Positions 51,521 through 60,159 of a stretch of DNA of 64,000 nucleotides are shown in pieces (the first letter of the stretch is position 1; each line of letters opens with the position of its first letter). The notes under the pieces were generated by a model. That model was given only the letters and a program-made list of their open reading frames with translations, was not told the DNA's origin and did not search any database. This DNA is from Massiliimalia sp964370215 (GTDB taxonomy: Bacteria > Bacillota > Clostridia > Oscillospirales > Ruminococcaceae). Made by a program: the position numbers and the translations under genes. The stretch lies in assembly GCA_964370215.1 (NCBI GenBank), contig CAYJIM010000004.1, positions 1-64,000 of the forward strand, written 5' to 3'.

Positions 51521-52309
51521 ATGAAAAAAACAACGATCGTCACGCTCATTATCGTGATTCTTGTGATGATCCCAATTTCATTGGGTATTTATTTTTTAGC
51601 AAACACGATGGAGGAACAGCAACAAACAGAACAAGAGGTGCAAGTTCGCATCGACATGGTCACCCATTTGATGGAACATATCGACCTGTATGAAGAGGAG
51701 CTAAAAGCACTGGGTTATACCTATGAGCGACTTTATACGCTAGAGGATACCTACAATTGGAACTACACCGCATGGTGGTGGGAGGAAGATGACGCTCCAA
51801 GTTCCATTGAAGACGATGATTTGACCGAGCGGGTCGGTCACCAAGAGCGTGGCATGATTCGTGTAGAAACAGATCATTGCTCCTACCTTTTTGATGTGGG
51901 ATTAGAAACCATCAATATAAAGCTCACCCCTGACGTGTATGTCACGGTTGCAAAATCCGGCACAGAGGAGAAGCTTGTTGATCTCGAGGAAGATGGCTAT
52001 CCGATGTATGTCAGTGTGTCTGCACCGGAATTTCGAGAACAGGAATACGGTTATAACCCGTTCAATCGATACAATATGAGTTTTACAAGGTTTCGTGAAG
52101 TGTATGATGATGAGCAGTTGGATGACATCAAGATTAAGGACTATATTTCATCCGCAGAATTGACAGCATTATTAAAAGAAGGGCTGGCATTGGAGGCAAC
52201 ATTGCTAACGCTGTACCAAGAAAAAATGAATGGAACTGTCGCAGAAGATGCGGATAGAACGCCGGAGAAAGGTGAAAAATCTGTAGATATATTAGTTGAA
52301 TGTTCATAG
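51521..52309 (+). CDS. Unknown membrane-anchored acidic protein
   Basis: A 262-residue protein with one N-terminal transmembrane anchor (about 4-27) and an acidic external domain. A short coiled coil (EEQQQTEQEVQVRIDM, about 31-46) precedes a tryptophan/acid-rich patch (NWNYTAWWWEEDDAP, about 84-98) and a beta-rich part ending in a helical region. No signal peptidase or lipobox site. No family recognised. The ATG at 51521 follows AGAGGGA; a longer frame overlapping the HD gene is not needed. Position after yfbR and before the yabM block gives no clear hint of function. Confidence 0.65.
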   Translation: MKKTTIVTLIIVILVMIPISLGIYFLANTMEEQQQTEQEVQVRIDMVTHLMEHIDLYEEELKALGYTYERLYTLEDTYNWNYTAWWWEEDDAPSSIEDDDLTERVGHQERGMIRVETDHCSYLFDVGLETINIKLTPDVYVTVAKSGTEEKLVDLEEDGYPMYVSVSAPEFREQEYGYNPFNRYNMSFTRFREVYDDEQLDDIKIKDYISSAELTALLKEGLALEATLLTLYQEKMNGTVAEDADRTPEKGEKSVDILVECS

Positions 52310-52440
52310 ATCAGCCATGAAATTGCTTTATAATAAAAACTAGAATTTCGCGTGGTTCGGAATGTTGTACCACCGATTCTCGTACACTTAAAGAAAAGGA
52401 AATGTATGAGAAATCACAATGAATATGGGGGTTGTTGCTG

Positions 52441-54183
52441 TTGGAACAAATGAAGCGACAAAATTTTTTACAAGGAGCTGCAATTTTAACTGCATCGATG
52501 ATTATTGTTAAAATTGTTGGGGCAATCTTTAAATTGCCACTCGGTAATATTTTGATGGAAACAGGGATGGCGTACTTCAATGCATCCTACAACCTGTTTA
52601 CTGCCATTTATGCGTTGACGGTCACTGGCTTGACCACTGCTGTTGCACGGATGGTAGCGGCCTGTGCCACCAAAAAACGATACAAGGACTGTATCAATAT
52701 CTTACAAGTAGCGACTAAAATTTTCATTATCTTGGGGATTTTGGGTACTCTTGTCATGCTTGCAGGGGCACAGCTCTTTGCCTCGATGGCGAATTTGGAA
52801 AGCTCTATTTATGCCATTATGATCATGTCTCCTGCGGTGTTCTTTAGTTGTATGATGGCTACCTATCGCGGGTATTACGAGGGGATGCGCAACATGATCC
52901 CCAGTGCCATTTCAGAAGTGGTCGAGGTCATTGTCAAATTGGTGGCAGGGCTTGCGGTCACTTTACTTGTCATGGCGCTTGGGATGCAAACGGCCCAAAC
53001 TCAAGGAACCGTCCTTTGGGTGCCACTGGAAAATGGTATTCATGCAACCGAGGCGGAAATTCAAGCGGCACTTCTTCCCTTTATGGCGGCAGGGGCGATG
53101 CTTGGGGTGACCTTAAGTACCTTCTTTGGTTTTGTTTATCTGAAAATTCAATACCATCGCAGTGGCAATGGATTCACCAAAGAGGAATTGGCGGCCTCGC
53201 CAAAACCGGTGGGGAACAAAGCGATTGTCGGGCGACTGGTGCGTACCGCACTGCCCATCACCATCAGTGCAGTGGTCACCAACATCACAAGTCTGGTCGA
53301 CCTGTTTACCATTGTTGATCGCTTACAACATGCCATCAACCTACACCCGGATTATTTTGAGGAAGTGTATGGGGAATATGTGAATGAAGGAGAAGAGATG
53401 TCTTCTTACATTTACGGCGGATACACCATGTCCTCCTCCATTTTTAATTTGGTGCCTGCTTTTACCGCTTTGTTTGGCAAAAGTGCATTGCCAAACATCA
53501 CGGCGGCATGGGTCAACAAGGACATTGGAGGTTTGCGTACCAATGTCTCCTCGATGGTGCGCATGACTTCGCTCATCTCCTTCCCGGCAGGGATTGGTCT
53601 GTTGGTGTTGGGTCAGCCCATTGCCGCACTCCTTTACGGTGGTGTAGACGGTGCGATGCTGTCGGTTGGTATTCCGCTTCAAATTTCGGGGATTGCGGCG
53701 ATCTTCTTGGCACTCATTGCCCCACTTTATGCGGTATTACAAGCACTTGGACGCTTTGATTTGCCTGTCAAATTTACGTTGGTAGGTGCCGGTGTGAAAA
53801 TTCTTGCAAACTACTTTTTGGTGGGGATTCCTCAAATCAACATCAGTGGGGCAGCATTGGGCACCACCCTTTGCAACGCCATCATTTTGATCCTGAGTTT
53901 GATGGCTATCACACGCATTACCGGCGCAAAATTCCATTTCGGTAAAATTTTCTTGCGCAACTTTGCCGCCGCGGTGGTTTGTGGTGGGACGGCATTTTTA
54001 GTGTCTCTCATCGGGCAAAGCAACATCATCACAGTGGTGGCAATTGTGGCGGCAATGGTCGCTTATGGCGTGTCAGTCTTGCTACTGCGGGCCATTCCGG
54101 AGGAAGATCTGTTGATGATGCCCAAAGGCAAGAAAATAGCAAAAGTGTTGAAAAAATATAATTTGTTGCGTAAGAGTAAGTAG
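52441..54183 (+). CDS. yabM: MurJ/SpoVB-family lipid flippase (YabM-like)
   Basis: A 580-residue MOP-superfamily protein with about fourteen transmembrane helices, including NFLQGAAILTASMIIVKIVGAIFKLPLGN at the N-terminus and FSASK-like LVPAFTALFGKSALPNITAAW near 340. SpoVB-type proteins flip lipid-linked murein precursors, often for spore cortex. The gene heads the same order as in Bacillus (yabM-yabN-yabO-yabP-yabQ-divIC-yabR), so yabM is the best name. The start is uncertain: TTG at 52441 has GGGGG nine bases before it, while the first ATG (52450) is too far from any ribosome binding site. Confidence 0.85.
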   Translation: MEQMKRQNFLQGAAILTASMIIVKIVGAIFKLPLGNILMETGMAYFNASYNLFTAIYALTVTGLTTAVARMVAACATKKRYKDCINILQVATKIFIILGILGTLVMLAGAQLFASMANLESSIYAIMIMSPAVFFSCMMATYRGYYEGMRNMIPSAISEVVEVIVKLVAGLAVTLLVMALGMQTAQTQGTVLWVPLENGIHATEAEIQAALLPFMAAGAMLGVTLSTFFGFVYLKIQYHRSGNGFTKEELAASPKPVGNKAIVGRLVRTALPITISAVVTNITSLVDLFTIVDRLQHAINLHPDYFEEVYGEYVNEGEEMSSYIYGGYTMSSSIFNLVPAFTALFGKSALPNITAAWVNKDIGGLRTNVSSMVRMTSLISFPAGIGLLVLGQPIAALLYGGVDGAMLSVGIPLQISGIAAIFLALIAPLYAVLQALGRFDLPVKFTLVGAGVKILANYFLVGIPQINISGAALGTTLCNAIILILSLMAITRITGAKFHFGKIFLRNFAAAVVCGGTAFLVSLIGQSNIITVVAIVAAMVAYGVSVLLLRAIPEEDLLMMPKGKKIAKVLKKYNLLRKSK

Positions 54184-54192
54184 GGAGAGGGA

Positions 54193-55014
54193 ATGACTAT
54201 GGAATTTCAAGCAAAAGAACGCTATGACATCGATGATTTACGCCAAATTGTGGCCTTGCTGCGAGGTGAAAACGGCTGTCCTTGGGATCGAGAGCAAACC
54301 CATTTGAGCATCCGAAAAAACATGTTAGAGGAAACCTATGAGTTGTTGGAAGCACTTGACAACGACGATGTCGATCTCATGCGTGAAGAACTCGGTGATG
54401 TGTTGCTACAGGTGGTATTTCATGCAAGATTAGAGGAAGAAGTGGAATCCTTCGATCTTTCGGATGTCATCACAGATATTTGTAAAAAATTGGTATTTCG
54501 TCACCCCCATGTCTTTTCCGATGTGTCGGCAAAAGATGGGGAAGAAGCGATCAAAAATTGGGATGCCATGAAGAAAGAAGAAAAGAGCCAAACTACCGCT
54601 ACCGAGACATTGAAAGCAGTACCGGTGGTGTTACCGGCGTTGATGCGTGCGCAAAAAGTACAGCAAAGAGCAGCAAAAGTTGGCGTCAAAGAGGCGGAAG
54701 CGGAAGCTGTTTTGACCCAATTAGAGGACAGTGTGGCAGCACTCTATCAAGCAATGGAAGGGCAAAAATTAGGTAATATTGAGCATGAAATGGGTCAAAT
54801 TTTATTACATTGTGCGAATATTTCTAACTTTTTCGACTTAGATTGCGAAAACCTCTTGACAAATGCGACAGAACAGTTTATAACTAGATTTGACACGGTT
54901 GAACAGTGTGCCGTTGCAAATCAAGTGTTTTTGAGCAAAGAAAACACAGAACAGGTGATGCGACTGTGGAAACAGAGCAAGACACCGAAAAAGAAAAGCA
55001 TTGATTTGCCATAA
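54193..55014 (+). CDS. mazG: MazG-family nucleoside triphosphate pyrophosphohydrolase (YabN-like)
   Basis: A 273-residue protein with two MazG-type all-alpha NTP pyrophosphatase regions. The first carries CPWDREQTHLSIRKNMLEETYEL (about 28-50) and REELGDVLLQVVFHA (about 63-77), giving the EExxE and ExxD metal motifs; the second, near 165-230, is less conserved. It likely hydrolyses aberrant nucleoside triphosphates. Bacillus YabN has an extra N-terminal methylase-like domain that is missing here. The gene begins nine bases after yabM and is followed by hup after 20 bases. Confidence 0.9.
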   Translation: MTMEFQAKERYDIDDLRQIVALLRGENGCPWDREQTHLSIRKNMLEETYELLEALDNDDVDLMREELGDVLLQVVFHARLEEEVESFDLSDVITDICKKLVFRHPHVFSDVSAKDGEEAIKNWDAMKKEEKSQTTATETLKAVPVVLPALMRAQKVQQRAAKVGVKEAEAEAVLTQLEDSVAALYQAMEGQKLGNIEHEMGQILLHCANISNFFDLDCENLLTNATEQFITRFDTVEQCAVANQVFLSKENTEQVMRLWKQSKTPKKKSIDLP

Positions 55015-55034
55015 ATTGAAGGAGGTCATGAAAC

Positions 55035-55307
55035 ATGACAAAAACTGATTTGATCGCTGCAGTAGCAGCAAAAGCGGACATTTCCAAAAAGGATGCTGAA
55101 AAAGCATTGAACGCAACAATCGAAGCAATTTCCGAAGGGATGAAAGCTGGCGAAAAAATTCAACTGGTAGGTTTTGGTACCTTTGAAGTGCGCGAAAGAG
55201 CTGCACGTGAAGGTAAAAACCCTGCAACTGGTGAAAAAATTCAAATCGCTGCTTGCAAAGTACCTGCATTCAAAGCTGGTAAAGCATTGAAAGATCTGGT
55301 AAAATAG
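55035..55307 (+). CDS. hup: DNA-binding protein HU
   Basis: A 90-residue nucleoid protein. The signature GFGTFEVRERAAREGKNP (about 46-63) forms the DNA-bending arm, with the conserved proline at its tip, and GEKIQIAACKVPAFKAGKALKD completes the fold. Probably a homodimer that bends and compacts DNA. Its position between mazG and rqcP is common in Clostridia. AAGGAGG precedes the ATG. A GC-rich hairpin just after it (about 55316-55339) may attenuate transcription into the next gene. Confidence 0.97.
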   Translation: MTKTDLIAAVAAKADISKKDAEKALNATIEAISEGMKAGEKIQLVGFGTFEVRERAAREGKNPATGEKIQIAACKVPAFKAGKALKDLVK

Positions 55308-55375
55308 TTTTCTTTTGGGGTGGGCAGCGATGCTTGCCCCATTATTTATAGTACAAAACAGAAATGGAGTAGTAT

Positions 55376-55630
55376 ATGAGACTAGACAAATATTTAAAGG
55401 TATCTCGCTTGATCAAACGACGCACCGTGGCAAATGATGCTTGTGACGGGGGACGCATTGCCGTCAATGGACTGATTGTCAAAGCGTCGTACCAAGTCAA
55501 AATTGGCGATGTCATTGCCCTCAATATGGGAAGCAAAACCCTGACAGCAAAAGTGTTGTCGGTGCCGGAACATGTGAGAAAAGAAGAAGCGGCGGATTGT
55601 TATGAAATCATCGAAAACAACAACGTATAA
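55376..55630 (+). CDS. rqcP: S4-domain ribosome quality control protein RqcP (YabO)
   Basis: An 84-residue protein that is nearly all one S4 RNA-binding domain: MRLDKYLKVSRLIKRRTVANDACDGG at the N-terminus. In Bacillus, RqcP binds obstructed 50S subunits with RqcH and helps add C-terminal poly-alanine tails to stalled chains. The older annotation is a heat-shock protein 15-like (HslR) S4 protein. The location between hup and yabP matches yabO. Start ATG follows TGGAGTAG. RqcH itself is not in the window. Confidence 0.9.
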   Translation: MRLDKYLKVSRLIKRRTVANDACDGGRIAVNGLIVKASYQVKIGDVIALNMGSKTLTAKVLSVPEHVRKEEAADCYEIIENNNV

Positions 55631-55708
55631 TCCGACCACCCAACGATAGTCTAAATGAATGCCCTCTCGCATAGGAATAGAGTAAACCTTTGTGGGAGGG
55701 ATGTCTGT

Positions 55709-55999
55709 ATGGAAGAAGCAAACATGCTTAAAATGCCCCATCACATCATCATTGAGGAACGAAAAGCGGTCTCTCTTGCCGGTGTGGTGGAAGTATTGTC
55801 CTTTGATGAGACAAGTGTATTGATGCAAACAACGCTCGGGCAGTTGATGATTCGTGGGATGGAATTGCATATCTTGAAAACCGATGTGGAAAGTGGCGAA
55901 GTGTTGTTACAGGGAGAGGTTTGCGAACTGTTTTACAGCACTTCAAAGCGATCTGAAGGAGGTAACGGGTTGTTTTCTCGCCTGTTTCGGATGTCATGA
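55709..55999 (+). CDS. yabP: Sporulation protein YabP
   Basis: A 96-residue YabP/YqfC-family protein. The core HHIIIEERKAVSLAGVVEVLSFDETSVLMQT (about 11-41) and the following IRGMELHILKTDVESGEVLLQGEV fit the family. In Bacillus it is expressed in the mother cell under sigma-E and is required for late sporulation; its mechanism is not established. The ATG at 55709 has GGGAGGG eight bases before it; a frame extending 18 codons upstream is unlikely. The stop overlaps the YabQ start (ATGA). Confidence 0.92.
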   Translation: MEEANMLKMPHHIIIEERKAVSLAGVVEVLSFDETSVLMQTTLGQLMIRGMELHILKTDVESGEVLLQGEVCELFYSTSKRSEGGNGLFSRLFRMS

Positions 56000-56493
56000 A
56001 CCTTGTCGCGATCCATCAGGAAACTTGGACCTTTTTGTACGCTTGTCTACTCGGTATGGGACTGACTGCCTGTTATGATGTACTTCGCCTATGGCGTATC
56101 TTGATACCACATCGTGCCCTTGTGGTATCGTTGGAAGACTTATTGTTCTTCATAGCAGCAGCGGTGGTGACCTATGGGTTTTTATTGACCTTTCAAAAGG
56201 GCGACTTCAGAATGCACCTGTTGATCGGTCAAATGGCAGGAGCAACACTGTATTTTTGGACCGCCAGTCGCTTGGTACACTGGATATTAACGCCGATTGT
56301 GAAAATTTTAAAATCTATTTTTCGCATGATTTTTTATCCTATAAAAGCGATATTCGGCTGTTTAAAAAAGATTTTTTCTAAATATTTACAGATTGTAAAA
56401 GAGAAAAAAAGAAAAATATCAAAAAAATTTTCACAAATTGCAAAAATACACTTGAAAAAAAGGCATGGAATGGTGTATAATGATACTCAATGA
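55996..56493 (+). CDS. yabQ: Spore cortex biosynthesis protein YabQ
   Basis: A 165-residue integral membrane protein with four hydrophobic segments in the first 115 residues. The N-terminal TWTFLYACLLGMGLTACYDVLRLWR includes the conserved YDxxR-type motif of YabQ. In Bacillus YabQ is needed for spore cortex formation. The C-terminal 50 residues are strongly basic (KKIFSKYLQIVKEKKRKISKK), encoded by an A-rich stretch. ATGA overlap with yabP means translational coupling. The promoter for divIC lies within its last codons. Confidence 0.92.
   Translation: MNLVAIHQETWTFLYACLLGMGLTACYDVLRLWRILIPHRALVVSLEDLLFFIAAAVVTYGFLLTFQKGDFRMHLLIGQMAGATLYFWTASRLVHWILTPIVKILKSIFRMIFYPIKAIFGCLKKIFSKYLQIVKEKKRKISKKFSQIAKIHLKKRHGMVYNDTQ
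56452..56481 (+). promoter_or_regulatory. Promoter of divIC-yabR inside the end of yabQ
   Basis: TTGAAA-N18-TATAAT. It separates vegetative expression of divIC and yabR from the sporulation genes upstream. Confidence 0.78.
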
Positions 56494-56560
56494 GTGTGAA
56501 GTCCGCAATTGGACAGTGAGTGTGATGAAAGACCCAATCGTCGGGTAGGGGATAACATAT

Positions 56561-56866
56561 ATGGCTACAAAAAAAGTGAAAAATAAAAAGATAACCATCA
56601 ATCGTATTATCATCATTGCGATGGCAGCCTTTACCATTTATGTTGTGGTATCGATTTTTATGACTCAGCAAGATATTGATGCAAAGACGCAACAATTAGA
56701 GACATTGAACAATAAAATTGCAGAGCAACAAGTGATGAATGATGAACTGGAAAAGATTGTTGCGACCGGTGCAATGGATGAGGATTATATCATCCGTACA
56801 GCAAGAGAGAAGTTAGGGTATGCGTTCCCAGATGAACGTGTGTATCAAGATTTGGTTGGAAACTGA
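56561..56866 (+). CDS. divIC: Septum formation initiator DivIC (FtsB-like)
   Basis: A 101-residue bitopic membrane protein. A short basic cytoplasmic N-terminus is followed by one transmembrane helix (about 14-33), a coiled coil (QQDIDAKTQQLETLNNKIAEQ, about 36-56) and the conserved end EDYIIRTAREKLGYAFPDE. DivIC forms a complex with FtsL and DivIB at the division septum. Its place after yabQ is conserved in Firmicutes. Its TGA overlaps the ATG of the S1-domain gene by one base. Confidence 0.93.
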   Translation: MATKKVKNKKITINRIIIIAMAAFTIYVVVSIFMTQQDIDAKTQQLETLNNKIAEQQVMNDELEKIVATGAMDEDYIIRTAREKLGYAFPDERVYQDLVGN

Positions 56867-57459
56867 TGACATCTGTCAGTTCAGATAAAGAGAGTAACAG
56901 GAGGCTGCAGCGGCATATGCAACTTGAGGTGGGAAAAGTTTTAGAGGGTAAGGTTACAGGGATTACGAAGTTTGGTGCATTTGTGGAGTTACAACCAGGT
57001 GTTGTGGGAATGGTACACATTTCTGAAATTTCTAACACCTATGTCAATGACATTGCAGAAGTATTAAAACGTGAAGACTTGGTCAAAGTGAAAGTACTAT
57101 CAGTTGGCAATGACAATAAAATCGGCTTATCGATCAAACGTGCAATGGCACCTAGCCCGGATGCGGCACAGCGTCCACCGCGCCGTCCACAGAACAATAA
57201 TGGTCAAAGTGGGGGGAAGGATTTTGGTGCTCGTCCGCAAGGTGGACAAAGACCACCTTCTGCACCTCGTAACAATGGTGGAAGTGCACCTACCCGTCCA
57301 AGTGGAACAGAATACGGCGGAGCACCTTCTTCATTGCCAAAAGGCCCTGCGGCATTTGAAGATATGCTCAGCAAATTCATGGCGACCAGTGACGAGAAAA
57401 TTTCCGGTATGAAAAAAGAACATGCAGTCAATCGACGAGCAGGTTCCAGAAGAAAGTAA
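56866..57459 (+). CDS. yabR: S1 RNA-binding protein YabR-like
   Basis: A 197-residue protein with one S1 domain at about 20-95 (VGKVLEGKVTGITKFGAFVEL, MVHISEISNTYVNDI). A disordered glycine/proline/arginine/glutamine-rich tail follows (about 100-165) and a short basic end. S1 domains bind single-stranded RNA; related single-S1 proteins bind ribosomes or mRNA. The RGG-like tail may add RNA affinity. Translationally coupled to divIC. It ends at the terminator at 57471-57510. Confidence 0.9.
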   Translation: MTSVSSDKESNRRLQRHMQLEVGKVLEGKVTGITKFGAFVELQPGVVGMVHISEISNTYVNDIAEVLKREDLVKVKVLSVGNDNKIGLSIKRAMAPSPDAAQRPPRRPQNNNGQSGGKDFGARPQGGQRPPSAPRNNGGSAPTRPSGTEYGGAPSSLPKGPAAFEDMLSKFMATSDEKISGMKKEHAVNRRAGSRRK

Positions 57460-57470
57460 TCATCAGACGC

Positions 57471-57510
57471 AAGCACCGCTGTACCATTTAAGGTACAGCG
57501 GTGCTTTTTT
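57471..57510 (+). terminator. Intrinsic terminator of the divIC-yabR unit
   Basis: A perfect 15-bp stem (AAGCACCGCTGTACC and complement) with a six-base loop and a T-run. Confidence 0.94.
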
Positions 57511-57518
57511 GTACGTAA

Positions 57519-57887
57519 TTAAAAAATATGATAGAGCTTTGGCAATTGGCAATCGTATAAACGCTCGGTTAAAACTTCTAGCTGGGATAATATCTGATAG
57601 AATGCAATATCGCTGTCTGCTTGATGAGCAGCGTGTAGCTGTGCCAAGGTATCACTGATGGCGTCCAGATCATCATGATTCAAAAAGTGAAACAATAGGG
57701 TGCTGTGTTGTTCCCACCGCGTGATATGAGTAGTGAGCAACAACGCTTGTTCTGATATGCTACTTTGAGGTAGCATCTTCACTAGCAATAATAGTTCCGA
57801 CGTCGCGTACTTGGTGTAAGCGATCACTCCGAGGGAGAGGAACAACAACAGAAGGAGGATGACACTGATCAACATGCTGCGCTTCAT
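57519..57887 (-). CDS. DUF4363-family anchored protein
   Basis: A 122-residue protein with an N-terminal transmembrane helix (about 4-24) and a helical external domain. It fits the DUF4363 family, which typically accompanies DUF421 proteins in spore formers; here the DUF421 gene lies upstream with a four-base ATGA overlap. The Bacillus subtilis pair ydfS/ydfR is similar. Function is not known. Its small size and fixed partnership suggest it is an accessory subunit of the DUF421 protein. It converges with yabR. Confidence 0.72.
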   Translation of the reverse strand: MKRSMLISVILLLLLFLSLGVIAYTKYATSELLLLVKMLPQSSISEQALLLTTHITRWEQHSTLLFHFLNHDDLDAISDTLAQLHAAHQADSDIAFYQILSQLEVLTERLYDCQLPKLYHIF

Positions 57888-58534
57888 GAAGGGTTCTCCT
57901 TTTTGATAAGATGATACTGTAAGTTGCTATTCATTGAGAGCAAAAAAACATCTTTTACAGTACACTGTTGATTGGTTAAGATGACATCGATATAGGGTCG
58001 ATCTATCGACAGTTGCTGTAGTGTATGATCGTGAAATACACCCTCACTGATGACAATAACAGGGGGATTTAGATCCACTTTTGTATCAGTTGTTTTCTTT
58101 TGTAACACACTGACCTGTCCTGTTGTTTCCACAATGGCGTACTGCACCTCGCTGATGTCAAACACTCCTTGCGCGCGTAAACTTTCCAGTAAATCGTCCG
58201 AAGAAAAGCGGATTTCTCGCATCGCACTTTGTATCACCGTGCCATGGTTGATGATGACAATGGGCGAGCCGGAGATCAGTTTGCGGAATCGATGGTTGCG
58301 CAGCGACAGATGAGAAACCAACAATTCAAATCCCACCAATGCAAAAATAGGGATCAAACCCATCACCAGTGGAGTAGAAGGATCCTCAATGGGAAGCGAT
58401 GCGATATTGGAAATTAAAATGGTGATGACGAGCTCACTTGGTTGCAATTCTCCCAGTTGTCGTTTGCCCATCAAGCGCAAGCAAAAAATAACAAGTGCAT
58501 AAATGATGATCGCACGAATGAAAATGGTGATCAT
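57884..58534 (-). CDS. DUF421/YetF-family membrane protein
   Basis: A 216-residue protein with three N-terminal transmembrane helices and the DUF421 core (LRLMGKRQLGELQPSELVITILISN, about 19-43; SDDLLESLRAQGVFDISEVQYAIVE, about 119-143). YetF-domain proteins occur in the inner membrane of spores, and some affect spore heat resistance and germination. AGGAGG lies eight bases before the ATG at 58534. A longer upstream frame extends into the gerA promoter region and is rejected. A sigma-G-like promoter (58555-58583) lies just upstream. Confidence 0.8.
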   Translation of the reverse strand: MITIFIRAIIIYALVIFCLRLMGKRQLGELQPSELVITILISNIASLPIEDPSTPLVMGLIPIFALVGFELLVSHLSLRNHRFRKLISGSPIVIINHGTVIQSAMREIRFSSDDLLESLRAQGVFDISEVQYAIVETTGQVSVLQKKTTDTKVDLNPPVIVISEGVFHDHTLQQLSIDRPYIDVILTNQQCTVKDVFLLSMNSNLQYHLIKKENPS

Positions 58535-58554
58535 CCAAAATCCCTCCTTTTTTC

Positions 58555-58583
58555 TAGTGTGATGATCCGATTGAAAATTATGT
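58555..58583 (-). promoter_or_regulatory. Sigma-G-like promoter of the DUF421-DUF4363 operon
   Basis: On the minus strand ACATA-N17-CACACTA, near the sigma-G consensus (GHATR and CATWHTA) with one mismatch in each box and a spacer one base short. Its position, divergent from the gerA promoter, supports forespore expression. Confidence 0.45.
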
Positions 58584-58596
58584 ATCCCTTCTTTTG

Positions 58597-58626
58597 GTAT
58601 GAAATGCGATGGTTTTGTCGATACTA
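58597..58626 (+). promoter_or_regulatory. Sigma-G-like promoter of gerABC
   Basis: GTATG-N18-GATACTA. The -35 fits the sigma-G consensus GHATR, the spacing is exact, and the -10 differs from CATWHTA only in its first base. The transcript start would fall about 20 bases before gerA. No sigma-A promoter is evident. Confidence 0.65.
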
Positions 58627-58653
58627 GAAAAAATACAAAAAGAGGGATGAGGT

Positions 58654-60159
58654 ATGAAACAAAACAAACAAACATCGACAACGCAATCTGATCGATTGCC
58701 AAAGAAATTGGATAGTAAACTTGTGACACTGAGAGAAAAGCTAGACAATACGGCAGATCTCAATGTGCGCAATTTTTACATCGGCAATGTGGAGTTAAGC
58801 TTGGTCGTTTACGATGGTCTTGTCAATCAACAGCTGGTCGCAGAGTTGGTATTGGATCCCTTGTTTCGGCATTCCTTTTCGGAAACGTGTGAAGCAGAGG
58901 ATATTTATCATTACATGCAGACAGGTACAGTCATGGCGCTTGGTATGGTGGATGTCTATACCTATGAGGAACTGTTTCGCTTTTTGAGTGCAGGATTTTT
59001 GGCACTATTTGTGGATGGATTGTCTCAAGCAGTAGTCATTGGGGCACAAGGTTTTTTCTTTCGTTCAGTCTCGGAGCCGACGAGCGAAATGAACGAAAAG
59101 GCCTCGAAAGAAGGTTTTGTGGAACCGGTTCGGATCAATATGACCCTTTTGCGTCGTCGCATCAAAAGTCCTACTTTAAAGTTTGAGGTGTTGAGTGCAG
59201 GAACTACCAGCCAAACAGATCTTTGTCTTGTGTACTTGACGGACATTGTATCAAAAGACTTATTGGCACAGGTGAAAGCGCAATTGGCAACGGTTCATCC
59301 AGATATGGTGCTCACCTCCGGTTATTTAGAACCGTTTTTGAAAAGTAAACGAGCCTCTCTCTTTACCGATGTGGGCACGACCGAGCGCCCCGATACGTTG
59401 TGTGCTAAAATTAAAGAGGGGCGCATTGGGATTCTCATTGATGGCACGCCTTTTGCGCTCATTGTGCCATATCTGTTTTCCGAACATTTTCAAACGATGG
59501 ACGACTATGCAAATCCACCGTTCTATGCAGCATTTATTCGTCTGTTAAAATACTTTTGCTTTGCTCTTGCAATCCTACTACCAGGGCTATATGTGGCACT
59601 GGGGACCTTTCATCCGGAATTGTTTTTACAGTCCCTACTGTTCAACATTGCCGCCGCACAGGAAACCACACCGTTTCCGTTGATGATCGAAGCGGCAGTC
59701 ATTTGTTTCTTGTATGAAATCATGCGGGAAGCAGGGCTTCGCTTGCCAAGGGCAGTGGGGCATGCCGTGAGTATTGTCGGGTCACTGGTCATTGGTGATG
59801 CCGCGGTTACGGCGGGGTTAATCGGTTCTCCGATGGTACTGGTACTCACACTCACTGCCATTGCATCTTTTGTGGTGCCTTCCCTGCAACAGCCAATCTC
59901 GATTCTGCGCTTTGCCTATATCTTTTGTGGGGGCTTATTTGGCTTGTATGGGATTGCTCTCCTATCGGGGATGCTCTTGTGTAATGTCTGTGCGTTATCG
60001 GCGTTTGGAGTGCCCTATACCGCACCCATTGCGCCCTTCACATTACGTGCCATGCGCGACACCTTTGTGCGTATTGGCTTTATTAAGATGCAGCAGTACG
60101 ACGCCCAAATCAAGGATTTGGATGGGGTGCGTGTAGAAGAGGAAAAAGGAGGGGTGTAA
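58654..60159 (+). CDS. gerA: Spore germinant receptor subunit A (GerA family)
   Basis: A 501-residue GerABKA-family protein of the spore inner membrane. A soluble N-terminal domain (to about 285) is followed by at least five transmembrane helices; QETTPFPLMIEAAVICFLYEIMREAGLRLP (about 329-358) is the family hallmark. With GerB and GerC it forms the receptor that senses nutrients and starts germination, and the A subunit is thought to form an oligomeric ion channel. The ligand cannot be predicted. The stop overlaps the gerB start by one base. A sigma-G-like promoter sits upstream. Confidence 0.95.
   Translation: MKQNKQTSTTQSDRLPKKLDSKLVTLREKLDNTADLNVRNFYIGNVELSLVVYDGLVNQQLVAELVLDPLFRHSFSETCEAEDIYHYMQTGTVMALGMVDVYTYEELFRFLSAGFLALFVDGLSQAVVIGAQGFFFRSVSEPTSEMNEKASKEGFVEPVRINMTLLRRRIKSPTLKFEVLSAGTTSQTDLCLVYLTDIVSKDLLAQVKAQLATVHPDMVLTSGYLEPFLKSKRASLFTDVGTTERPDTLCAKIKEGRIGILIDGTPFALIVPYLFSEHFQTMDDYANPPFYAAFIRLLKYFCFALAILLPGLYVALGTFHPELFLQSLLFNIAAAQETTPFPLMIEAAVICFLYEIMREAGLRLPRAVGHAVSIVGSLVIGDAAVTAGLIGSPMVLVLTLTAIASFVVPSLQQPISILRFAYIFCGGLFGLYGIALLSGMLLCNVCALSAFGVPYTAPIAPFTLRAMRDTFVRIGFIKMQQYDAQIKDLDGVRVEEEKGGV

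Noticed and set aside
55631..55708. Sigma-E promoter before yabP
   Set aside because: A few partial -35/-10 matches (GCATAG, CTAAAT) exist, but no pair has correct spacing.
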